From: an uncultured Paracoccaceae bacterium
GTDB lineage: Bacteria; Pseudomonadota; Alphaproteobacteria; Rhodobacterales; Rhodobacteraceae
Reading direction: 5' to 3'
Assembly: GCA_947500055.1 (NCBI GenBank)
Contig: CANMQO010000008.1
Span: 62,001 to 126,000, forward strand
Length of the DNA: 64,000 nucleotides
The notes under the pieces are model-generated. The model made no database searches. It was not told the origin of the DNA and saw only the letters and a program-made list of their open reading frames with translations. Below, piece by piece: positions 25,314 to 34,071 of this stretch; position 1 is the first letter of the stretch; every line of letters starts with the position of its first letter. A program made the translations under genes and the position numbers.

Positions 25314-27215
25314 ATGTTATTTGCAGAAAAGCACGGGCAGCGTTTCATATTGCCCAAAGACGGCGCCGCAACTGAATCCGGCGCAACCCCCGGCGGGACA
25401 CGCAATCTGTCCGAAGTCGCGCCTGGCGCGAAACTCGGCGATATCGCAAGTCGCGGAACCGAGGCCGGACTATCCGGCACCGACGCCCAAAGCTTTGGCT
25501 ACATGATGCCAGAAGCGGACGGCATGACAGGATCAGATGTCGCAGCCGCGCTCAAGGCCTTGGCGGAGGCAATGACCGAAGCGGCCGACGATCCCGTCGC
25601 GGCGGATTCGTCCATCCCGCCGATCTTTACCTATTTCGGGCAGTTCATCGACCACGACATCACCGCCAACACGGACCGTGATGCACCACAGCCCAATCCG
25701 ATCTCGGAAATGACCGGCCCCATTGTCGAACCGCTGGATCGGGCCGAGGTTGTCAGCAACATCGTTAACCTGCGCAATGGCAGCCTGCGACTTGATAGCC
25801 TTTACGGCGAAGGGCCCAGTCACACGCCGTTCACGATCAAGGCGCGCAACGCCCTGCGTGACCCTGATGACCGGGCAAGGATGCGGCTCGGCGGGCTCGC
25901 CCCTGTTGGTGGCGATCTTGATCTGCCAGCGGACGGGATGGCCGACCTGCCCCGCCTGGGGGACATGATCGACGATCCGGCCTCCGGCCTTGATCTGGCC
26001 GATCTTGAGGCGCTGCCGGATGATGATTTCAAGAAAGGCTTCATCGACGGTGGTGTCGTCAAACGGTCGCGCGCCATGATCGGCGACGGGCGCAACGACG
26101 AAAACCTGCTGGTGGCGCAGTTGCACCTGTCCTTCCTGCGGTTCCACAATGCCGTCGCCGATGGGCTCAAGGCGGATATCCCCGACGATGATGCCCGTTT
26201 TCAGGAAGCCAAGCGGCGCACAACCCTGATCTATCAATGGCTGGTGGTGAACCAATACCTGCCACGGATTTGCCAGCCATCGGTTGTTGATGCGGTCAAG
26301 GCCGCAGGCGCGCCGATGTATGCCGAGTTCCGCGACCGTGTCGGCGCCACCGCAGATGAACTACCGCTGCCGCTCGAATTCTCTGTCGCGGCATTCCGTT
26401 TTGGGCATTCCATGGTGCGGGCCGCTTATGACCATAACAAGAACTTCGGACGTCCCGCAGGTGGCGGCGACCGGCGTGCCAGCTTTATGGAACTCTTCTC
26501 CTTTACCGGCGGTGACCGGCTGGGCGAGACGGCCATAGGGATCGCCTTTGATCAACTGCCGTCAAACTGGCCCATCGACTGGACACGCTTCGCAAAGGAC
26601 ACACCGGACGAGGCCGACCACGTGGCGCGCAAGATCGACACGCAATTGGCGCCGCCGCTGACGGATATGTTCAAGGAAAGCGATGACGCAGGCGAGCTTG
26701 GGCGCATTCTGCGCTTCCTTGCGGAACGGAACCTGCGCCGGTCGCACCGGATGAACATCCCCTCCGGTCAGGCCATGGTGGCAGCGGTCAACGCCTTTGA
26801 CGCCGCCGATGGGCCCAGCGTCGAGGCTGCCGCACATAAAGTAGCCTATGTGCCGGATTGCGGCGGGCAGATGCCCAACCCCGATCAACCTGCTGATGGT
26901 ATTGATGTGCTGTCACCTGATGTTCTGGGCAGCGGGCCAGCAGGCGGGGCTCTTGCCGATGGCGGCATGACCGAGAAAACGCCGCTATGGTACTACATCC
27001 TGCGCGAGGCCGAAGTCACCCAGGGCGACACGCTTGGCCCATTGGGCAGTCGGCTCGTTGCGGAAACGCTTCTCGGGCTGATCATTCAGGATGACCAATC
27101 CTACTGGCACGAAGGCAGCGGTAACGGAAGCTGGACACCCGCGGATGTCGCAATCGGCGGCAACGCAATCACCGACTTCCCGAAGATGCTGACCATGGCT
27201 GGCCTGATGGCCTGA
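25314..27215 (+). CDS. Animal-type haem peroxidase (peroxidase-cyclooxygenase superfamily)
   Basis: 633 residues from ATG 25314, which follows AAGGA; a longer frame to 25200 overlaps the previous gene and is rejected. Distal-side motif FGQFIDHDIT gives Gln110, Asp113 and distal His114; GDGRNDENLLVAQLHLSFLRFHN carries the expected catalytic Arg (Arg260); FRFGHSMVR carries the proximal haem ligand His365. All residues needed for a functional haem peroxidase are present. No signal peptide, RTX repeats or dockerin-like domains are visible, unlike many bacterial members. It uses H2O2 to oxidise halides, thiocyanate or organic substrates in known relatives. It lies 74 bp after the SGNH-trypsin gene. 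Confidence 0.88.
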   Translation: MLFAEKHGQRFILPKDGAATESGATPGGTRNLSEVAPGAKLGDIASRGTEAGLSGTDAQSFGYMMPEADGMTGSDVAAALKALAEAMTEAADDPVAADSSIPPIFTYFGQFIDHDITANTDRDAPQPNPISEMTGPIVEPLDRAEVVSNIVNLRNGSLRLDSLYGEGPSHTPFTIKARNALRDPDDRARMRLGGLAPVGGDLDLPADGMADLPRLGDMIDDPASGLDLADLEALPDDDFKKGFIDGGVVKRSRAMIGDGRNDENLLVAQLHLSFLRFHNAVADGLKADIPDDDARFQEAKRRTTLIYQWLVVNQYLPRICQPSVVDAVKAAGAPMYAEFRDRVGATADELPLPLEFSVAAFRFGHSMVRAAYDHNKNFGRPAGGGDRRASFMELFSFTGGDRLGETAIGIAFDQLPSNWPIDWTRFAKDTPDEADHVARKIDTQLAPPLTDMFKESDDAGELGRILRFLAERNLRRSHRMNIPSGQAMVAAVNAFDAADGPSVEAAAHKVAYVPDCGGQMPNPDQPADGIDVLSPDVLGSGPAGGALADGGMTEKTPLWYYILREAEVTQGDTLGPLGSRLVAETLLGLIIQDDQSYWHEGSGNGSWTPADVAIGGNAITDFPKMLTMAGLMA

Positions 27216-27272
27216 ACCTCAGCATTCCGCCCGGCCACCTTGCGCCGGGCGGGTCATAAGGTCCCCGTATAA

Positions 27273-29174
27273 ATGCCCGATATCCCAACCATCCGCGCCG
27301 CATCCGAAGAACGCAAACTTGATGTGCTGCCTGATATGACAGACCTGCGCGACAGGTATTACACACCCGCGCTGATCCAGCTTGATCAGGCCAAGCTGCC
27401 GCAGATAAACCCCAACTACATTCGCAACCAACATAACGAAGGGGCCTGTACCGGCTTTGCCTTGGCCGCCGTTGTGGACCAGCAATGCCAGCACCAATTT
27501 GGTGAAAACGCCCGCATGGTCAGCACCCGGATGCTCTATGAAATGGCCAAGCTGCATGATGACACACCGGGCCGGAATTATTCCGGTTCGACGATCCGTG
27601 CAGCACTGAAAGGGTTTTATCACAACGGTGTCTGTCTGGAAGAAAGCGCCGAATTTTTTCCCTCGAATGACAACACAGGCGATTGGGAATTGTCCGTGGC
27701 GCGCGCCCGCGAGGCACGCGAAATCACCTTGGGCGCCTATTTCCGTCTGCAGCACGAGATTAACGACTACCACACCGCAATCAGCGAAGCCGGGGCGATC
27801 ATTGCATCGGCCAATATCCACACCGGCTGGACCAATCCCGAAAACGGGATGATCACCCCCGTCAACCGGTACGAAGGGCGACACGCCTTTGCCATCGTTG
27901 GTTATGACCGAGAGGGGTTCATCATTCAGAATTCCTTCGGGCGCGGCTGGGGCGGCTACCGGGGCCAGCCGGGACTGGCGCTCTGGACCTATGCGGACTG
28001 GGCCGAAAATGTAATTGATGCCTGGGCATTGCGACTGGCGATTTCGTCGCCCAATGCATTCCAGGTCAAATTCGCCCGGAATCACGCGCGGCTGAAATCC
28101 GGTAATGCAGAAGCGGGCAAATCGCTCGCCCCACGCAGGCAGGATATCAACGGACATTTCCTGCATATCGATGATGGTGAATTGTTCAGCACCGGCCGTT
28201 ACGCCAGCACATCCGATGGCATCGCCGCGACCGCCAAGTTTCTTGCGGATCCCAAATCCACCTGCGACGATCCGGAATGGCGTGACCAGATGCAGGATTA
28301 TCAGCATGCGGTCATCATTACACATGGGGCGATGCAGGATAATTTCGCCGTGGCAAAACGAATCCGGGCATGGAAGCCGGTTTTCAAACGCAATGGCATC
28401 TACCCGATCCACGTGATGTGGGAAACGGTCTTCAACACGCAGATCAATGATGTGATCAAGGATCTGTTGCGCAAGGCAAAGGCGCGCATGGGCGCATCCG
28501 AAGAACGGATAGATGAAGGGTTAGAGGCGCTCGCCCGCCCCTTGGGCCGTAAACTCTGGCGGGATCTGGTGCGCAGCGGGGAGATGGGATTTGCCAAGCG
28601 CAGCCAGGGGGCGGCTGCGTTGCACATGCTTTTGCAGGGCACGCAGAACCGGAAGGGCAAACCGCTGAAGTTGCATTTTGTCAGTCACAGCGCAGGCGTG
28701 CATCTCCTGTCCTCCATCCTGCCGCAAATGAAAGGGGCCGGGTTGACCTTCGAAACCTGCAGCCTGATGTCGCCCGCATGCAGTGCGAAGATCTACGATA
28801 AACGGATCAAACCGCATATCGGCAACACCATTCGGCAGGTGAACCAATACAGTCTGATCGATGCGCGCGAGCGCGCGGACAGCGTGGATGTCTACAGCAA
28901 ATCCCTGCTGTACCTGGTGACGAACGCCATTGCCGACCAATGTGGCACGCGTGTCCTGGGGATGGAAACCAGCTTGACCGGCGATAACCCCATTGCCTTG
29001 GCCAAACAGCACAAGGTCTATTTTGCCGGTCGCGACAACAAGGTCACCAACAGCAAGACACATCGTGGCTTTGACAGTGACCGGACCACAATGAATCATG
29101 TATTGGGTACCATTCTTGGGACCGGCGTCGATGCACGCATCGGGTTCTCAGACAGGGACATGACCGGTTACTAG
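27273..29174 (+). CDS. Papain-like cysteine protease / alpha-beta hydrolase fusion
   Basis: 633 residues. Residues about 25-255 form a C1A papain-like domain with Gln53 (oxyanion), Cys59 (NQHNEGACTGFAL), His204 (EGRHAFAIVGYD) and Asn220 (IIQNSFGRGWGGYRG). Residues about 285-633 look like an alpha/beta hydrolase: AVIITHG near 350, then LHFVSHSAGVHLLSSIL with nucleophile Ser473, and possible His597 or His609 near the C-terminus. There is no signal peptide or inhibitory propeptide, so protease control must come from elsewhere. It lies 57 bp after the peroxidase gene and is followed by two stem-loops. Together the three genes form a compact unit of five hydrolytic or oxidative active sites. Confidence 0.8.
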   Translation: MPDIPTIRAASEERKLDVLPDMTDLRDRYYTPALIQLDQAKLPQINPNYIRNQHNEGACTGFALAAVVDQQCQHQFGENARMVSTRMLYEMAKLHDDTPGRNYSGSTIRAALKGFYHNGVCLEESAEFFPSNDNTGDWELSVARAREAREITLGAYFRLQHEINDYHTAISEAGAIIASANIHTGWTNPENGMITPVNRYEGRHAFAIVGYDREGFIIQNSFGRGWGGYRGQPGLALWTYADWAENVIDAWALRLAISSPNAFQVKFARNHARLKSGNAEAGKSLAPRRQDINGHFLHIDDGELFSTGRYASTSDGIAATAKFLADPKSTCDDPEWRDQMQDYQHAVIITHGAMQDNFAVAKRIRAWKPVFKRNGIYPIHVMWETVFNTQINDVIKDLLRKAKARMGASEERIDEGLEALARPLGRKLWRDLVRSGEMGFAKRSQGAAALHMLLQGTQNRKGKPLKLHFVSHSAGVHLLSSILPQMKGAGLTFETCSLMSPACSAKIYDKRIKPHIGNTIRQVNQYSLIDARERADSVDVYSKSLLYLVTNAIADQCGTRVLGMETSLTGDNPIALAKQHKVYFAGRDNKVTNSKTHRGFDSDRTTMNHVLGTILGTGVDARIGFSDRDMTGY

Positions 29175-29208
29175 TAGCCCAGCAGAGTTTCACCGAAAGT
29201 CTGTATCC

Positions 29209-29227
29209 AAATCCTGTTACAGGATTT
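29209..29227. terminator. Stem-loop after the papain-hydrolase gene (first of two)
   Basis: AAATCCTG-TTA-CAGGATTT, a perfect 8-bp stem with a 3-base loop, 34 bp after the stop codon of the papain-hydrolase gene. Located between convergent genes. It shares the core CTG-TTA-CAG with the next hairpin. Confidence 0.65.
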
Positions 29228-29230
29228 GAG

Positions 29231-29255
29231 GTCAATTTCTGTTACAGAAATTGAC
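29231..29255. terminator. Second stem-loop, abutting the stop codon of the convergent gene
   Basis: GTCAATTTCTG (29231-29241), loop TTA, CAGAAATTGAC (29245-29255): a perfect 11-bp stem. Its last base is the last base of the TAG stop codon of the minus-strand DUF gene. With the preceding hairpin it makes a tandem bidirectional terminator. No long T-run is present on either side. Confidence 0.65.
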
Positions 29256-31321
29256 TACCGCCGCCCTTCGCGCAACCAGGCCCCGATGATCAGCACCGAT
29301 GCCAGAAGCAGCCACGCCCATGCAGGCAATAGCGGCGAGATACTGATATCCGCTGTCCGGTAGGCCCCACGTTGGGTGATCCCGATCCAGCCGCGCCCCG
29401 CCGCCGGGCGCCCCTCGCGCACGTGACGTATGTCGATCTTGCCGCCTGACACCGGCTTAATCCCGCCGCCCGTGCCGGTCACCAATGGTTCCAGCAAAGC
29501 CGCCGAGGCAATCGTCTGCTCGAACTCGCGCGGTGCGGATGGACCCAATGCGATCACACTGGTCTTGACCCCATCATCCAGCCGATAAAGCCCGATCTCC
29601 GGGGCATCCCACAAGGTTTCGAACCGCCCCGGCGAAACCTCCTGCAGTTCCAACACCGTCTCGGCCCCATTGGGATGTGTCACCGTCACATCGCCGGTTT
29701 CCAGCTCAAGTGTCCGCCGGATCACCCGCATGGATTGGCCTGCGGGTTCCACCCATAGCGCCTCTTCCTCAAGTTCGGGCTCTTTCATCATCCAATGGGC
29801 CAGCCTGCGCAATAATTCCAGTTGCGGACCGCCGCCCTCATAGCCCCGATCCCACAGCCAGCTTTGATCTGACGTCATCAGCGACACGCGGCCTTCGCCA
29901 ATCCGGTTCAGGATCAGCAGCGGCCGGTTATCAAGCCCCGACATGACCGTCGTGGCCTCCTGCGGGACCAGCACGTCGATCAAACGGAACCAACGCCCCC
30001 AGCCGGGGCCGTCCCCCTCCGGATTGGGCGAAAACGCCTCTAACCCTTCGGTGACCGGATGCCGTTGACCAATATCGGTGATCTGTGGCTTGAACCCTTC
30101 CTCAAAGACACGGGCCGTGGGCGCACCGGGCAGGATTGACCCCAGGGGCGAGCGATAGATGCTTTCCGCCGCCCCGTATTCCGGACCGGAAGAGATCAGG
30201 ACAGCACCGCCCTGCTCCACATATTGGCGGATGTTATCCAGATACTCACCCGGCAGGATCCCCCGGCGGCGATAGCGGTCAAAAATGATCAGATCAAAAT
30301 CATGGATCTTTTCCAGGAACAATTCGCGGGTCGGAAAGGCGATCAGTGACAGTTCACTGACGGGCACGCCGTCCTGTTTCTCGGGCGGACGCAGAATCGT
30401 GAAATGCACCAGATCGACCGATGAATCCGATTTCAACAGGTTGCGCCAAGTGCGCTCGCCCGGATGCGGCTCTCCCGAAACAAGCAGGACGCGCAACCGA
30501 TCGCGCACCCCGTTGATCTGCACAACCGCGCTGTTGTTACGATTGGTCAATTCACCGGCAGCTTCAGGAATGGTGAACTGGAGCACGTTCATCCCACCAT
30601 GGGGCAGTTCGATCGGTAACTCGATATCCTGACCAACCGGCACAGGCAGAACCAATGGCGTATCGCCATCAATCGCAATTGTCAGATCAACAGATTGGGT
30701 GGCCGGCGCCTGGCCCTGATCCTCGATCCGCAAGGTCAGGCTGACCTGTTCGCCCAAGATGCCAAATGCCGGGGCATTTTTCACCACGAGGCGACGATCC
30801 CAGTCATCCTCCTGCCCGGTCAGCAACAGATGCATGGGCGCAGGCAAGCGGGGCGCACGTTCCAGATCATGCACACGACCATCGCTCAGCAGAATGATCC
30901 CTGCGATGCGCCCCTGCGGTTCCTCTGCCATCGCCTCCGACAGGGCCGTCATCAAAGCGGTGCCGGTATCACCTTCCCCGTCAGCCAAGGTGGCAATGCG
31001 CAACTCCGTACCCGGACGGCGGGCAATCTCTGCCTCGATATTGGCAATGGCGGCGGCATTCTGGGCGGTCCGGTCCGCAATGCGCTGGCTGGCACTTTCA
31101 TCCACGACCAGCATGACGATATCAGAGAGCGGCTCGCGCTCTTCCTGCTGGATCGCCGGATTGGCCAAAGCCGCGAGCAAGGCAAGCCCGGCGAGGCCCC
31201 GCAGCCACCAGCCCGGCAAACGCCGCCAGATCGCGAGGGCAAACCCAATCGCAGCCAACACAGCCACAATGCCGAGCACCACCAGCGGCACCAATGGATC
31301 AAGGATCAACGTGCCGGTCAT
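29255..31321 (-). CDS. Membrane protein with VWA-like and glutamine-amidotransferase-like regions, MoxR cluster
   Basis: 688 residues. Two N-terminal membrane helices (about 10-33 and 38-57) and one C-terminal helix (about 665-682, WAWLLLASVLIIGAW) flank a large periplasmic or cytosolic domain. VMLVVDESASQR (DxSxS) is a MIDAS-like start of a von Willebrand A fold, and LLVSGEPHPGERTWRNLL followed by FDLIIFDRYRRRGILP and YVEQGGAVLISSGPEY resembles the class I glutamine-amidotransferase-like fold seen in BatA-associated proteins. It overlaps the DUF4159 gene by 4 bp. It is the last gene of the MoxR-DUF58-DUF4159 operon, widely conserved but of undefined function in alphaproteobacteria. Confidence 0.82.
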   Translation of the reverse strand: MTGTLILDPLVPLVVLGIVAVLAAIGFALAIWRRLPGWWLRGLAGLALLAALANPAIQQEEREPLSDIVMLVVDESASQRIADRTAQNAAAIANIEAEIARRPGTELRIATLADGEGDTGTALMTALSEAMAEEPQGRIAGIILLSDGRVHDLERAPRLPAPMHLLLTGQEDDWDRRLVVKNAPAFGILGEQVSLTLRIEDQGQAPATQSVDLTIAIDGDTPLVLPVPVGQDIELPIELPHGGMNVLQFTIPEAAGELTNRNNSAVVQINGVRDRLRVLLVSGEPHPGERTWRNLLKSDSSVDLVHFTILRPPEKQDGVPVSELSLIAFPTRELFLEKIHDFDLIIFDRYRRRGILPGEYLDNIRQYVEQGGAVLISSGPEYGAAESIYRSPLGSILPGAPTARVFEEGFKPQITDIGQRHPVTEGLEAFSPNPEGDGPGWGRWFRLIDVLVPQEATTVMSGLDNRPLLILNRIGEGRVSLMTSDQSWLWDRGYEGGGPQLELLRRLAHWMMKEPELEEEALWVEPAGQSMRVIRRTLELETGDVTVTHPNGAETVLELQEVSPGRFETLWDAPEIGLYRLDDGVKTSVIALGPSAPREFEQTIASAALLEPLVTGTGGGIKPVSGGKIDIRHVREGRPAAGRGWIGITQRGAYRTADISISPLLPAWAWLLLASVLIIGAWLREGRR

Positions 31322-34071
31322 TGCCCCAACCTGTCCAGCAGATCAGGCACATGGACCTGATCAGATTTATAGTTCCCCGTCAGCACATGCATGATGACAT
31401 TGACACCAAAACGCAGCGCGATCTCGCGCTGGCGTTCCCCCGCCATGCCGCGGCCAACCGGGAACATACGTGACCCGCTTGGGGTGACGGCCCAGGCCCG
31501 CGCCCAGTCATTGCCGCCGATGATCACCGGGGTCACCCCGTCATTGAGGTTGCGAAACGGCATCCCCTCGATTTGTACGGCATCAAACGGGGCGGCCTCG
31601 ACCCAGACATCACGACTGGCGTAACGACCCGGATAATCCTGCAACAGATAGAAAGTGCGTGTCAGAACATGATCAGACGGGATCGGCTCCAACGGCGGGA
31701 TATCCAGCGACCGGGCGATGACCTGCAATTTGCGGCCCTCGGGCGAGCCTGAACCGAACCGGGCGGTATCGGCATCACGGGTATCAAACATGATCATCCC
31801 GCCAGAGCGTAGATAGCGGTTCAGCTTGCCATAGGCCTCGCGGCTGGGCAGCGGCTGATCCGCAGTGATCGGCCAGTACAGAAACGGGAAGAAGGCCAGT
31901 TCATCCGTTTCGAGGTTCACGCCCAGCGGGTCGGCCGGTTCAATCGAGGTGCGGCGAAACAGGGTTTGCGAAATGCCGCGCAAGCCCGCCTCTGCCACCT
32001 GATCGGTTTCCCTGTCGCCGGTCAGCACATGTGCCAGCACAACATCCGCTGTGGCGCGCACGGCAAATTCATCATCCTGCGCACTGGCCGGATCAGGTGT
32101 GGCGAGCAGCAGCAATACCAGCGCAGCGGCAACATCCGCACGCGGTCCACGCAACCGGCCGCCCACCGCCAGCGATGCCAGCACATCAACCAGCAACAAC
32201 AAGATCGCCGCGCTTAACAGCCACCCTTTCAGTGCGGTTTCGCGGACCACCGCCATCCCTTCCACTGCAATACGGGCAGGCCATTGGGCGGTGTTCAGCA
32301 TCGTATCCTCTTTGATCACATTCACGGCCAGTTGCCGGTCTCCCCCGGTATAAAGGCCGGGGGGCAGATCAGGACCAAGCACACCATTGCCCAGCGCCTC
32401 TCCCGCCACGCCGGGCAGATCGCCGCCGTCATCCAATCGGCCAAACGCATCCAGCACCTTGTTCGGTTGCCATGTGGTGCCCTCCAGTTCCGCTGCATCA
32501 GGGGTCGCGGGGCGGGTGGATACGGCCAGGCGTTCCAGCATCTGCACAAACAGCCCCGACAGGGGTAAGGTGGACCATTCGGCATTGGCCGTCACATGGA
32601 CCAGCACGACCTGCCCTTCGCCGCTGGTCTTGCGGGTCACCAGCGGGGTGCCATCGGCCAGTTGGGCAATCACCCGTTCCGACAGCGTCGGGTCAGGTTG
32701 CGCCATCACCTGACTGGTGACCGTCACATCATCCGGCACCGGCAGGCCAAAAAACGGGCTATCATCGTCGAACGGGGCCAGCGCCTTGGGTTCACCCCAA
32801 CTCATCGCGCCGCCCACGCTGCGTCCGCCAGTGCGCAGACGAACCGGCAAAAGCGGGTCTTCCTCATTGCGGCCAAGGTCCGAGGCCGCAAGACGCGGCC
32901 CTGCAAAGCGCAGCAGCATGCCGCCATTCTCAACCCAGTCTGCGACGCCCCGCGCCTCGATATCGGTCAGGATCGCCACATCGGCCAGCACGATCACATC
33001 CGGGTTCGCCAGCAGGATATCCTCCAGCGCGCCGTCAATGATATCCGCCGTGGGCTCCAACGCCTCGTTCAGGTAATAAAGCGGCGATAGCAGCTCCAGC
33101 CCTTCGCGATCATCACGACCTGCGATCAGCGCCACCTCGCGCCGTTTCAACGCATCGTCGGTCAGGCTGACGGCCCCGGCATTCCGGGCACCGGTAATCT
33201 CAAACCGGGTAATGCGGTTGCGCAGTTCAGGGGGCAAAACCATCGCCGTTTCCGCCACCCGGTCGCCGGGTTCAAAGCTCAACGGAACGGTTGCCAACTG
33301 CCGTTCAACCCCCGCAGGGTCAAGACCAATGGCCGTCACAACGGTGTCAAGCGCATTGCCCACAGGTGTACGGGTGGCCGACACCAGAACCTGACCATCC
33401 TCAAACCGGGCCGGGCGCATGCCGATGGTCTGGCGTGGCGACTGGAACACTGTGACCGGGCCACGTGTTTCGAGTTCCGCCAACAGGTCGTCGCGCCCCG
33501 CATAGTCAATGCCGTCAGAAATCCAATAAGTTTCAAACGCGCCGCTATGCTGCGTAAACCAGAGTGCGGGATCAACCGGCTGCCAGGGCGCGGGTTGAAG
33601 GTTGGGCAAACGGTTTTGCCAATCATTAGGGGCGGCGAATGGTATTTCGTTGGGATGAAGGTCGGTCAGTGTTGTCACCGCCACCCGCCGATCCGCAAGC
33701 GCGGCCTCTTCCAGCAGCATCTCAACCCGGTCGATCTTGGCCTGCCACGTGGCGGCCCCGGCCCATGTCCCATCCAGCACGATCACAAGATCACCATCGC
33801 CATCGCGGGCCGCCTGCGGGTTCAGCACCGGGCCGGCAAAGCCGATTATCACCGCCGCCACTGCCAGCATACGCAAAAGAAGCAGCCACCATGGGGTGCG
33901 ATCCGTCTGATTGTCGTCATCCTGCAAACCCAACAGCAGAGCCACACCGGGAAAGCGGCGGCGGATCGGCGCAGGCGGGACAGCACGCAACAAAATCCAC
34001 AGGATCGGCAGGGCGATGAGACCCAACAGCAACCAGGGTGCCGCAAACCCTATTGGACCGATAAACCACAT
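31318..34071 (-). CDS. BatA-domain / DUF4159 membrane protein
   Basis: 917 residues. The N-terminus has the BatA-like pair of helices (about 8-28 and 62-80) separated by PPAPIRRRFPGVALLLGL. The middle (about 90-600) is extracytoplasmic with a VWA-like GDLVIVLDGTWAG region, and a further pair of helices lies near residues 630-690. The C-terminal ~210 residues (FAVRATADVVLAHVLTGD..., FPFLYWPITADQPLPS, RSGGMIMFDTRD) match DUF4159. It overlaps the DUF58 gene by one base and the downstream gene by 4 bp, so the operon is translationally coupled. The cluster may be a membrane-anchored chaperone or metal-insertion apparatus driven by MoxR; this is inference from other MoxR systems. Confidence 0.85.
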   Translation of the reverse strand: MWFIGPIGFAAPWLLLGLIALPILWILLRAVPPAPIRRRFPGVALLLGLQDDDNQTDRTPWWLLLLRMLAVAAVIIGFAGPVLNPQAARDGDGDLVIVLDGTWAGAATWQAKIDRVEMLLEEAALADRRVAVTTLTDLHPNEIPFAAPNDWQNRLPNLQPAPWQPVDPALWFTQHSGAFETYWISDGIDYAGRDDLLAELETRGPVTVFQSPRQTIGMRPARFEDGQVLVSATRTPVGNALDTVVTAIGLDPAGVERQLATVPLSFEPGDRVAETAMVLPPELRNRITRFEITGARNAGAVSLTDDALKRREVALIAGRDDREGLELLSPLYYLNEALEPTADIIDGALEDILLANPDVIVLADVAILTDIEARGVADWVENGGMLLRFAGPRLAASDLGRNEEDPLLPVRLRTGGRSVGGAMSWGEPKALAPFDDDSPFFGLPVPDDVTVTSQVMAQPDPTLSERVIAQLADGTPLVTRKTSGEGQVVLVHVTANAEWSTLPLSGLFVQMLERLAVSTRPATPDAAELEGTTWQPNKVLDAFGRLDDGGDLPGVAGEALGNGVLGPDLPPGLYTGGDRQLAVNVIKEDTMLNTAQWPARIAVEGMAVVRETALKGWLLSAAILLLLVDVLASLAVGGRLRGPRADVAAALVLLLLATPDPASAQDDEFAVRATADVVLAHVLTGDRETDQVAEAGLRGISQTLFRRTSIEPADPLGVNLETDELAFFPFLYWPITADQPLPSREAYGKLNRYLRSGGMIMFDTRDADTARFGSGSPEGRKLQVIARSLDIPPLEPIPSDHVLTRTFYLLQDYPGRYASRDVWVEAAPFDAVQIEGMPFRNLNDGVTPVIIGGNDWARAWAVTPSGSRMFPVGRGMAGERQREIALRFGVNVIMHVLTGNYKSDQVHVPDLLDRLGQ

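Noticed and set aside
27219-28412. A 397-residue minus-strand open frame opposite the papain-hydrolase gene
   Set aside because: The plus-strand frame has a complete papain motif set; the opposite frame has none.
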